The notes beneath the pieces are model-generated. The model saw only the letters and a program-made list of their open reading frames with translations. It was not told the DNA's origin and made no database searches. Positions 1-6,157 of a stretch of 7,552 nt of DNA are shown here, piece by piece. The first letter of the stretch is position 1. Every line of letters begins with the position of its first letter. The translations under genes and the position numbers were made by a program. The stretch is from NCBI GenBank assembly GCA_020057015.1, contig JAGVGS010000154.1, forward strand, positions 1 to 7,552, in the 5' to 3' direction. The stretch is from Candidatus Omnitrophota bacterium (GTDB taxonomy: Bacteria; Omnitrophota; Gorgyraeia; Aquiviventales; Aquiviventaceae).

Positions 1-258
1 CAGCGGTGCGTTAGTCGCTGGGCTTTCGATATCAAGATCGGCCCACGCGGTGGCCGCCAACCCGCCTGATTGCATGCAGTAGCGCTGCGACGATCCCTTG
101 ATCTGAGACAGGATGGTAATCGCCTCTGTGGCGCGCGCGCGCTCAGCGGCCTTGTAATAGCCGGGCAACGCGAGCGATGCTAAGATCCCCACGATGATGA
201 CCACCATCAACAACTCAAGCAGCGTAAACCCGCTGCGTTGGTTTCGTCTGCCACTCAT
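1..258 (-). CDS. Type IV prepilin / major pseudopilin (3' partial)
   Basis: This is the N-terminal 86 residues of a type IV pilin-class protein; the frame is open to the left edge, so the C-terminal globular part is missing. From ATG 258, a basic leader MSGRRNQRSG is followed by the prepilin peptidase site G|FTLLE and a hydrophobic helix (FTLLELLMVVIIVGILASLA). Glu is at mature position 5 and Pro at mature position 22, both conserved in the class. The amphipathic continuation (GYYKAAERARATEAITILSQ) resembles PilA-type or GspG-type subunits. A Cys occurs at mature position 51; its partner, if any, would lie outside. GAGAGG at 265-270 lies 6 nt upstream of the ATG. The frame is also open upstream, with a second ATG at 279 and a third at 366 that has a stronger ribosome site, so a longer leader is possible. 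Its position after the platform gene matches gspG in T2SS operons. It is probably the major subunit built by this machine. Confidence 0.9.
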   Translation of the reverse strand, partial: MSGRRNQRSGFTLLELLMVVIIVGILASLALPGYYKAAERARATEAITILSQIKGSSQRYCMQSGGLAATAWADLDIESPATNAPL

Positions 259-264
259 GGCGAA

Positions 265-270
265 CCTCTC
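265..270 (-). promoter_or_regulatory. Ribosome binding site of the prepilin (conventional start)
   Basis: GAGAGG on the minus strand is spaced 6 nt from ATG 258. This start gives a 10-residue basic leader before the GFTLLE cleavage site, the usual size for type IVa prepilins and pseudopilins. Confidence 0.6.
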
Positions 271-370
271 TTGTTTCATGCTGAAGCCACACGCTACACG
301 GCACCCGACCATGCGTCCACCGCACGGCCACTGGTTCACTCGAGAGCGTCTTGCGTCTTGCGCCATGCCG

Positions 371-378
371 CCTCCTCT
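371..378 (-). promoter_or_regulatory. Strong Shine-Dalgarno (AGAGGAGG) ahead of ATG 366
   Basis: On the minus strand AGAGGAGG is followed after 4 nt (CGGC) by an ATG at 366, which is in frame with the prepilin ATG at 258, with no stop between. It is the best ribosome site in the pilC-prepilin gap and is stronger than the one directly ahead of ATG 258. It could start a prepilin with a 46-residue leader, or be a coincidence. Confidence 0.5.
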
Positions 379-393
379 CATTCGGGTTGAATG
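379..393 (-). repeat. Small perfect inverted repeat after the pilC stop
   Basis: CATTC and GAATG (5-bp arms, 5-nt loop) lie 1 nt after the pilC TAA and immediately before the AGAGGAGG ribosome site. No T-tract follows, and the stem is short, so it does not look like a Rho-independent terminator. It could modulate access to the ribosome site or be chance. Confidence 0.35.
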
Positions 394-394
394 C

Positions 395-1627
395 TTACAG
401 GGAGCCCCCGCCGCTGGACATTTTGAAAATCGGCAGGAACACGGAGAGGACGATAATGAGCACGAGCCCGCCCATGACCACGATAGCCACGGGCTCAAAG
501 AGTTTGCTCATGCGGGCGATAAAAACTTCCACCCGTTCCTCATAGTATTGGGCAACGCGCGCCATCATCTTGCCCAACTCACCGATCTCCTCTCCCACCT
601 GTACCATCTGAATGGCCATGGGGGAAAACAAGCCGCACTCTTCCATCGGCTGCGCCATGGTCTTGCCCTCCTTCACATACTCTTTGATCAGGGCGATGCC
701 CTGCCCGTAGACACGATTCGTCGCGCTGTTGCACATGATTTCCAGGCCCGACAAGAGCGGCACGCCGCTCTCGATCAGCGTGGTCATGCCCCGAAAGAAT
801 TCCGCGATCTGGACATTGATAAAGAGATTTTTCAAGCCCGGCAGTTTGAGCACGACCCGATCCAGCAGCCAATGCCCCGCCTCGGTGGCGAAGTATCTTC
901 GGATCACCCAGATGCCCCCCGCCCCGCCCAGCAGCAGCACGACCCAGTACTTACGCGCGAAATAGCTGATGTTAACGAGAGCCTGGGTGAGCGGCGGCAG
1001 GGTCATGTTCATCGCTTCAAACATGCCGGTAAACTTGGGGATGACGACGTAGATGAACACGATCATCACGCCAATGGCCATGACGATTAAGAACGCCGGG
1101 TAAGTCAGCGCCGTCTTCACCTCGTTCTGCAAGTGGTTGGCCGACTGGAAATGCTGGGCGAGCTGTCGCAGCGACTGCCCCAGATGGCCGCTCGCCTCGC
1201 CGGTTTCCACCAAGTTGAGCCACATGTTGGAGAAGACGCGGGGATGCTTCGCCAGCGCGTCCCGGAAGGTCCGGCCGCCTTCGACGTCGCGCGTCACCTC
1301 TTCGAGGGCCATCAGCATCGTGCGGCTCTCCACCTGCGCATTGATCACCCGTAGTGATCGGAGCAGAGGAATCCCGGCGTCCACCAAAGCCGAGAGCTGC
1401 TGGCAGAGCAACACCTGGTCTTCCGTGGTCACCCGGCCGTGCAGTCGCCGCGAGGCCATAGGCTTCACCGGGGCTTGCTTGGCCGCCGCCCCCGCCTCCT
1501 TGACCGAGGTGACGAGCAGTCCGCGGCGCTGGAGAATGCTCACGACCTCTTCGGTCATTTTGGCATCAACCCAGCCGTTCTGCACAGCGCCGGCCTGATC
1601 GCGCGCGGTATAGGCGTACTTCGGCAT
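395..1627 (-). CDS. pilC: Inner-membrane platform protein PilC/GspF
   Basis: This is the polytopic platform protein, about 410 residues, on which the ATPase acts to lift pilin subunits from the membrane. It contains the two T2SSF repeats of the family. Numbering from ATG 1627, the first runs about 70-195 and the second about 272-400. Each carries the repeated GE-x-x-G signature, at VETGEASGHL (140-149) and VQVGEEIGEL (342-351). The first repeat also has the 'ALTYP' motif just before a membrane helix. Three membrane helices are visible: about 179-197, 227-245 and 380-400. The start is either GTG 1630, directly abutting the pilB TAA, or ATG 1627. I prefer ATG because family members begin with MxxYxYxA, as here (MPKYAYTA), and GGAG lies 9 nt upstream inside the end of pilB. 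The gene is complete and of normal length, in the pilB-pilC order typical of these systems. Confidence 0.94.
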   Translation of the reverse strand: MPKYAYTARDQAGAVQNGWVDAKMTEEVVSILQRRGLLVTSVKEAGAAAKQAPVKPMASRRLHGRVTTEDQVLLCQQLSALVDAGIPLLRSLRVINAQVESRTMLMALEEVTRDVEGGRTFRDALAKHPRVFSNMWLNLVETGEASGHLGQSLRQLAQHFQSANHLQNEVKTALTYPAFLIVMAIGVMIVFIYVVIPKFTGMFEAMNMTLPPLTQALVNISYFARKYWVVLLLGGAGGIWVIRRYFATEAGHWLLDRVVLKLPGLKNLFINVQIAEFFRGMTTLIESGVPLLSGLEIMCNSATNRVYGQGIALIKEYVKEGKTMAQPMEECGLFSPMAIQMVQVGEEIGELGKMMARVAQYYEERVEVFIARMSKLFEPVAIVVMGGLVLIIVLSVFLPIFKMSSGGGSL

Positions 1628-1630
1628 CAC

Positions 1631-3340
1631 TTAGCGCTCCAACAGCACGACCCCCTCGAGCTCTTCAAGGCTCGTGAGGCCGGCCCGGGCTTTCTTCAGT
1701 CCCTCATCCCACAGCGTGGACATGCCCCCCTTGGCCGCCACGTCCTTGAGCACGTGCGCCGGCGAGCCTTTCGCGATCTCATCGCGCAGCTCGCGGGGCA
1801 ACGTCATGACCTCGTAGACCCCCAGCCGCCCGCGGTACCCGCTACTGCTACATTTGTCGCAGCCCTTGGCGCGGTACAGCAGATCCTCCGTGATCCCAAA
1901 GCGATTGCGGATCTCTTGAATCGGCTCGTAGCCCTCCTTGCACCCCTCACACAGCTTACGCAACAGGCGTTGCGCCACTACCAGGCTGATCGTGGAAGAG
2001 AGCAAGTACGGGGCGATGCCGATGTCCACCAGCCGGCTCACCGCGCTGGGCGCATCGTTCGTATGCAGCGTGGTAAACACCAGGTGGCCGGTCAGGGCGG
2101 CCCGCACGCAGATCTCAGCGGTTTCCTGGTCGCGTGTCTCGCCCACCATGAGCACATCGGGGTCCTGACGCATAAAGGAGCGCAAGCCGGCCGCGAAGGT
2201 CAGCCCGATCGAAGGCTTCACCTGCACCTGATTGATGCCCTCGAGACGATACTCCACCGGGTCCTCGACCGTGAGCACGTTCCTCGTCGGCTCGTTGATC
2301 TCGTTGAGGGCGGCATAGAGCGTTGTGGATTTGCCCGACCCGGTCGGCCCGGTGATCAGGACCAGGCCGTAGGGATCGCGGATCGCGCTGCGAAACGCCT
2401 CAAGCGCCTTTGTTTGGAACCCCAAGCGCCCGAGGTCCAGGAGCGCGGGGGACTTATCCAGAATGCGGATCACAATCTTCTCGCCGTAAATGGCGGGCAC
2501 GGTGGAGACGCGGAAATCGATCGAGCGGCCCTCCATGCTCATGCTGAAGGCCCCATCCTGCGGCAAGCGCTTCTGCGCGATATCCATTTTGCAGAGGATC
2601 TTGATGCGCGAGATAATCGCCGGGTGCAGGTGCTTCGCCGGCGCAGAGATCTCATGCAGCGCGCCATCGATGCGGTAGCGCAGGCTGAGCTTGTCCCGGA
2701 AGGGCTCCACATGGATATCGCTCGCGCGCTCTTTGATGGCCTGGCGGATAATGAGGTCCACCAGGCGGATGACCGGGGCCTCCTCCGCGGCCTGCTTGAG
2801 CCGATCGAGGTCCAGCTCCGGGTCCTCGGCAGCCTCATCGTCCTCCGTCTCTTCGAAGGACTCGCCAATCGCCTTTTTGAGCATCGAATCGTCGCCGTAG
2901 AACTGCTCAATCGCCCACTCCAGATCGGCCTTGGTCGTCACCACCGGGTTGATCTCGCAGCGCGAGAGGCGTACCAGGTTATCCATGGTGATGAGATCGA
3001 GCGGGTTCACAAACGCGACGGTGAGTGAATTGAGCGTTTTCGCAATCGGCAGGACGCAGTGCTGGCGGGCGAATTCTTCCGTCACGCACCGCTCAAGCCC
3101 TTCCCCTTTTTGGGGCGCGAGCAGGCCCGAGGACTTGGACGCGTAGGGGATGCTCAGCTGGCGGCTCAGCGAGGTGGCAATATCAAGCTCCGTCACCAGC
3201 CCCAACTCGACGAGCACTTCGCCGATACGCTTGCGGGTGCCCCGCTGCACCTCGAGGGCCTTCGCCAGCTGCTCGGGGGCGAGCACCTTGCTGTTGATCA
3301 GGATTTCGCCAAGCTTTTCAGCGGATTTCAGCATGGCCAT
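1631..3340 (-). CDS. pilB: Pilus/secretion assembly ATPase PilB/GspE with MshEN-type N-terminus
   Basis: This 569-residue hexameric ATPase would power pilin polymerisation at the cytoplasmic face. Residues 9-61 hold two 24-residue repeats (9-32 and 38-61) separated by 5 residues, each with K/R-L/I-G-E near the start and Gln at the end. This is the plan of the c-di-GMP-binding MshEN domain. The remaining N1 domain runs to about 148, followed by an acidic linker (160-188). The N2 domain starts at 189 (VIRLVDLIIRQAIKERASDI). The RecA-like ATPase follows: Walker A GPTGSGKST (331-339), Asp box TVEDPVEY (357-364), Walker B DPDVLMVGE (393-401) and His box TGHLVFTTLHTNDA (417-430). A zinc-binding Cys tetrad sits at 464, 467, 494 and 497. 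Retraction ATPases of the PilT type are shorter and lack this N-terminus. ATG 3340 has AAGGAG 7 nt upstream. Length and motifs are complete and intact. GspE is the alternative name. Confidence 0.95.
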   Translation of the reverse strand: MAMLKSAEKLGEILINSKVLAPEQLAKALEVQRGTRKRIGEVLVELGLVTELDIATSLSRQLSIPYASKSSGLLAPQKGEGLERCVTEEFARQHCVLPIAKTLNSLTVAFVNPLDLITMDNLVRLSRCEINPVVTTKADLEWAIEQFYGDDSMLKKAIGESFEETEDDEAAEDPELDLDRLKQAAEEAPVIRLVDLIIRQAIKERASDIHVEPFRDKLSLRYRIDGALHEISAPAKHLHPAIISRIKILCKMDIAQKRLPQDGAFSMSMEGRSIDFRVSTVPAIYGEKIVIRILDKSPALLDLGRLGFQTKALEAFRSAIRDPYGLVLITGPTGSGKSTTLYAALNEINEPTRNVLTVEDPVEYRLEGINQVQVKPSIGLTFAAGLRSFMRQDPDVLMVGETRDQETAEICVRAALTGHLVFTTLHTNDAPSAVSRLVDIGIAPYLLSSTISLVVAQRLLRKLCEGCKEGYEPIQEIRNRFGITEDLLYRAKGCDKCSSSGYRGRLGVYEVMTLPRELRDEIAKGSPAHVLKDVAAKGGMSTLWDEGLKKARAGLTSLEELEGVVLLER

Positions 3341-3347
3341 GAGATCA

Positions 3348-3353
3348 CTCCTT
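3348..3353 (-). promoter_or_regulatory. Ribosome binding site of pilB
   Basis: AAGGAG on the minus strand is 7 nt upstream of ATG 3340, in the 31-nt gap between the secretin and ATPase genes. This gap shows no obvious terminator or promoter, so read-through from the secretin gene is expected. Confidence 0.8.
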
Positions 3354-3371
3354 CACCGCGCCTGGCCCACG

Positions 3372-4994
3372 TCAGGGCTGTTCATGCGCGATCAGCGCCT
3401 CTTCGATCGATTGCCCCCGCACATCCCCCGAGGGCTCCTGCTCGCGCAGGCTCATCGGCGCCACCGCCACGGCTGTCGTCTCTACCGCCGGCTCATCAAT
3501 GATGGTCGGAGTCACGAACACCAGCAGCTCGCTGGCATTATTGCTGTTCTCCTGATTCTTGAACGCCTCGCCGAAGATGGGAATGCCCGAGAGAATCGGC
3601 GTGCGCCGGAATGCCACCTCCTCCGAACGGTCGATCAGCCCCCCCAGCACGAGCGTGTCCCCGCTGCGAATGCGCACAAGCGTGCGCGCGCTGCGGGTCT
3701 TCGGGTCGCGCGGGGTCGCCTGGGTGGAGGGGACGTTCGTGAGCTTGGAGGCCACTGTTTTGGTGACCGCCGGCTCCACCAGCATGGTGATGTACCCGTC
3801 AGCATTAATCTGGGGGGTGACACTCAAAATGACCCCGGTCTTCGTACGCTCCGGCTCGCTGCTTGACGTGCCGGTGGATTGCTGCGCCGAGGTTTTCAAG
3901 CCGATGGCTTCGTCTGATGTCAAACGGATCACCGCGGTTTCATTGTCGAGCGTGAGCACCTTGGGGCGCGCGAGGATCTTCGTATCGGTGTCCGATTCAA
4001 GCGCCTGCAGCACCGCCAGGGCCGAGGTGGTCCCCGTCGAGCCGAACGTCACGCGGCCGAGGGTGATCTCTGGCGGGTCAGTGCGACTGCGCCCCTGATC
4101 ACCGAACATCTGGGAAAAGGGAAAGCGCGTCTCGCGACTGGCCGGCAGGATCGAAAACAAGTCGCCCTCGGAGCCGGTGCCCCATTCCACGCCGAGATCT
4201 TTCGATTTGGAAAGGGTCGTTTCAATCAGCTCGGCGTCGATCAGAATTTGCGGCGTCCGCACATCGAGCGTGGCTAGGGCGGCTTCAATGCGCGGGAAAT
4301 TGCTCGCCACATCGGTCACGATCATGCTGTTGGTGCGCGTGTCGACCACGACGGTGCCCTGCTCGGTCAACAGCTCCTGAATCACGGTGTCGATGCCCAC
4401 CGTCTCGTTGGTGCCGCCTCCTGAACTGCCGCCCGCGTCCTCCGAGTCTCCGGCTTTGGCGGCCTCATAGGGGGTCCGGCTGCTGAAGGCCGCGGCGGCC
4501 TTCGTGAGGATGGCCTTCGAGATCCGCGCGTAGCGCAGCTTATACAACCGACTGATGAGCGTCGGGGCCGCCTGCGCAGGCTCAGCCATTTTCGCGCTGA
4601 CAATGTAGATGTCGCTGCCTTGTGGGCGCTCGTAGGTCAGGTTGCCGGCGCGCAGGATCTGGTCCAGCGCATCCATGACCGCGACGTCCTCAAAGTACAA
4701 GGTGATGAGCGCCTCGCTCACTTCTCCGCTGGCGATGACGTTGATGCCGCTCTGCTGGGAGAAGACGCGCAAGACATCCTTCAGCGGCGCGTCCTGAAAT
4801 TCCATCGACAGCCGGACCGGCTTCACCCCGGCAAGGTGCTCCGAGGTGTCGGCGGCGAGGTCGGTGCTGGCCACCCCGGGCTCGACGGCGCGGATGCCCT
4901 CTTCCAGCGAAGGAATAGATTCTTCCGCCACGGCAGAGGGCGCCCGGCACAAGATCAAGCCCCACGACAGCATCGCCAGCCCAACAAACCGCAT
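3372..4994 (-). CDS. Type IV pilus / type II secretion secretin (PilQ/GspD family)
   Basis: This is an outer-membrane secretin, the gated channel through which the pilus or substrate passes. From the ATG at 4994 it has 540 residues. A signal peptide covers 1-23, with likely cleavage SAVA|EE. An N0/STN domain spans about 59-134 (LSMEFQDAPLKDVLRVFSQQ, then LTYERP..DIYIVSA). A single secretin-N (KH-like) domain spans about 147-245, interrupted by a Ser/Gly-rich loop (183-195). The secretin beta domain spans 246-500, with TKILARPKVLTLDNETA, TGVILSVTPQIN, RSGDTLVLGGLIDR, PILSGIPIFGEAFK and ELLVFVTPTIID. A 40-residue tail follows. There is no AMIN domain, unlike many PilQ proteins. I chose ATG 4994 because AGGGAGG lies 5 nt upstream of it. 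In-frame alternatives at 5009 (ATG) and 5018 (TTG, overlapping the previous stop) have no comparable ribosome site. The stop is 31 nt before the ATPase gene. Confidence 0.92.
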   Translation of the reverse strand: MRFVGLAMLSWGLILCRAPSAVAEESIPSLEEGIRAVEPGVASTDLAADTSEHLAGVKPVRLSMEFQDAPLKDVLRVFSQQSGINVIASGEVSEALITLYFEDVAVMDALDQILRAGNLTYERPQGSDIYIVSAKMAEPAQAAPTLISRLYKLRYARISKAILTKAAAAFSSRTPYEAAKAGDSEDAGGSSGGGTNETVGIDTVIQELLTEQGTVVVDTRTNSMIVTDVASNFPRIEAALATLDVRTPQILIDAELIETTLSKSKDLGVEWGTGSEGDLFSILPASRETRFPFSQMFGDQGRSRTDPPEITLGRVTFGSTGTTSALAVLQALESDTDTKILARPKVLTLDNETAVIRLTSDEAIGLKTSAQQSTGTSSSEPERTKTGVILSVTPQINADGYITMLVEPAVTKTVASKLTNVPSTQATPRDPKTRSARTLVRIRSGDTLVLGGLIDRSEEVAFRRTPILSGIPIFGEAFKNQENSNNASELLVFVTPTIIDEPAVETTAVAVAPMSLREQEPSGDVRGQSIEEALIAHEQP

Positions 4995-4999
4995 TGCCA

Positions 5000-5006
5000 C
5001 CTCCCT
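5000..5006 (-). promoter_or_regulatory. Ribosome binding site of the secretin gene
   Basis: AGGGAGG on the minus strand is 5 nt upstream of ATG 4994. It decides the start over the in-frame ATG 5009 and TTG 5018, and the protein from 4994 opens directly with a clean signal peptide (MRFVGLAMLSWG). Confidence 0.8.
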
Positions 5007-5014
5007 CATGCTGC

Positions 5015-5611
5015 TCAACGCATCCGTGATCGCGCCGCGCTCTCCCCCGAGAGCGGAATACCGTAGGTTACAGGCTTGCCTTCGTGCTCAATCGTGACCC
5101 CGAGGCGCTCAATCGCCAGAATCGGATGGCCCAGTACTTGGTCGCCGAGACGGTAGAACTTGCCGCCAATCAGCGCCTGCGGCTGCGCGCCGCCCCACAC
5201 GACACCTTGAACCGCCAGTGCGGGTGGAGCGCTGGCACGCGAAGACGTTGCAGAGAACGCTGAGGCGCCCGGGGGCACTGTACTAGGTGCAGCGATCACT
5301 TGCTGAGGCAGATAGGTGACCATCGGGTCGCGCAGTTCCTGTGCCAGATACGCAACGAGCAGCGGTTTGCGGGCCACAATCACAGGAGCTGGCTCGGATG
5401 CGAGTGCCAGGCGCTCATGATAGCGCTGGATAAGGCTCGGCAGCGTGCCGGGGGCTGATGCGCCGGCTGCCACCGCCGCCGAGACGCTCTTTCGGGGCAA
5501 GAAAAAAGCTTTCGCTGGCCCAAGGACCAGTACCCCCACGAACAGAAGCGCGAGCCCTCCCACGAGCCGCTGTTCGAGCTTGGTCTTCTGAGGACTCGCA
5601 ATAGCAGGCAT
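5015..5611 (-). CDS. PilP/GspC-like protein, membrane-anchored
   Basis: This 198-residue protein has an N-terminal membrane helix at about 16-38, a low-complexity Ala/Pro/Ser region (41-56 and 106-131), and a small C-terminal beta domain at 131-187 (VQGVVWGGAQPQALIGG, YRLGDQVLG, ILAIERLGVTI). That domain matches the homology region shared by PilP and GspC, which docks on the N0 domain of the secretin. A LRDPM segment at 93-97 resembles the 'RDPF' motif of PilP. PilP of classical pili is a lipoprotein, but no lipobox Cys is present in this one, and in fact the protein contains no Cys at all, so the anchor is GspC-like. The ATG is 3 nt after the pilO stop, with GGAGG at 5622-5626 (10-nt spacing) inside the end of pilO. 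It immediately precedes the secretin gene, as gspC precedes gspD. Family assignment is good; the choice between PilP and GspC is open. Confidence 0.75.
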   Translation of the reverse strand: MPAIASPQKTKLEQRLVGGLALLFVGVLVLGPAKAFFLPRKSVSAAVAAGASAPGTLPSLIQRYHERLALASEPAPVIVARKPLLVAYLAQELRDPMVTYLPQQVIAAPSTVPPGASAFSATSSRASAPPALAVQGVVWGGAQPQALIGGKFYRLGDQVLGHPILAIERLGVTIEHEGKPVTYGIPLSGESAARSRMR

Positions 5612-5614
5612 GGC

Positions 5615-6154
5615 TCAGGGGCCTCCGACCAGACGGCCAGACCCGGGCTGATTGACCACCGGAGGGGCATACAGCGTACTCATCGTCACGCTAATGCTGG
5701 CACGAGCGTCGGCCACGTTGACCGGAGGGGCTATTTCCAGACGATCCACGCGAATAAACGCTGCGCTCGCTTCCACATCGGCCAGCAGCGCGCCGATCTC
5801 ATGGTAGGTGGCCAGGAACTGAAATTGGGCAGACAAGCGCGTGAAGCTGGACAGAGGCTTTGGCGCCTCCTGTGAGATGCGAACCAACTGCACGCGGTGC
5901 GCTTGCGCGAGGTTGGTGACCTTGCTCACGAGCCACGCGGTGTCCACCTCTTGAGGCAAGGCTTGCTGATACCCCTCCAGCTCTTGCAACAGTGCGGCAG
6001 TGGTGCGTTGCGCATCCTGATCCGCTTGCTCTTGGACAATCTGCGTTTGAATCAAGCGCACTTGCCCCTCATGGCCACCATGAATCCAATGATAGCCCAT
6101 GAAGCCGGCCACTGCAACTCCTACAGCCGCAGGCAGAAGTGCGGAGGGTCTCAT
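5615..6154 (-). CDS. pilO: PilO/GspM-like inner-membrane pilus assembly protein
   Basis: This 179-residue bitopic protein is a PilO homologue that would pair with the PilN part of the upstream fusion in the periplasm. It has a membrane helix at about 5-23, a helical, probably coiled-coil stretch at 30-62 rich in Gln, Glu and Ala, then a ferredoxin-like periplasmic fold. The fold carries the PilO pattern: 67-93 (LPQEV.TAWLVSKVTNLAQAHRVQLVRI) and 113-141 (FLATYHEIGALLADVEA..FIRVDRLEI), where the YHEI/ADVE segment corresponds to the well-conserved 'GxYhxlxxFLxxl' region of the family. The ATG lies 3 nt after the TAA of the PilM-PilN gene. The upstream ribosome site is weak (GCGAGG), so translation is probably coupled to the preceding gene. 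GspM is the T2SS counterpart. Sequence identity to any single homologue was judged by eye. Confidence 0.82.
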   Translation of the reverse strand: MRPSALLPAAVGVAVAGFMGYHWIHGGHEGQVRLIQTQIVQEQADQDAQRTTAALLQELEGYQQALPQEVDTAWLVSKVTNLAQAHRVQLVRISQEAPKPLSSFTRLSAQFQFLATYHEIGALLADVEASAAFIRVDRLEIAPPVNVADARASISVTMSTLYAPPVVNQPGSGRLVGGP

Positions 6155-6157
6155 CGC

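Larger units (their letters stand above)
259..394 (-). other. 136-nt pilC-prepilin gap
   Basis: This is the only sizeable gap between genes in the window. It holds the small inverted repeat, two ribosome sites, an in-frame upstream ATG and a 7-bp tandem repeat (CGCAAGA twice, near 346-360). I saw no convincing sigma-70 or sigma-54 promoter and no terminator, so whether the prepilin is transcribed with the operon or separately cannot be decided here. Confidence 0.5.

Noticed and set aside
131..142. Alternating GC tract (12 nt)
   Set aside because: It encodes the ERARA part of the pilin helix through ordinary Arg and Ala codons; no separate role is needed.
259..394. Sigma-54 or sigma-70 promoter for the prepilin
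   Set aside because: I searched the minus strand for GG-N10-GC and for -35/-10 pairs; only weak partial matches are present, so no call was made.
194..1090. 298-codon open frame on the plus strand opposite pilC and the prepilin start
   Set aside because: Its product is rich in His, Asp and Arg, spans the pilC-prepilin gap and overlaps intact PilC coding sequence; it is a shadow.
1439..3028. 529-codon open frame on the plus strand opposite pilB and pilC
   Set aside because: It is an antisense shadow in GC-rich DNA. The minus-strand frames here carry complete PilB and PilC motifs, and the plus-strand product is His/Arg/Leu-rich with no recognisable fold and spans a gene boundary.
3150..3866. 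238-codon plus-strand frame across the secretin-pilB junction
   Set aside because: It overlaps two well-supported genes and the product has shadow-like composition with no domain signature.
4977..4979. Lipobox in the secretin signal peptide (LILC at residues 13-16)
   Set aside because: Leu precedes the Cys where Gly, Ala or Ser is required, and a good signal peptidase I site (AVA|E) follows.
4995..5018. Earlier secretin starts (TTG 5018, ATG 5009)
   Set aside because: They lack a good ribosome site and put 5-8 polar residues ahead of the signal peptide, whereas ATG 4994 has AGGGAGG at 5 nt.
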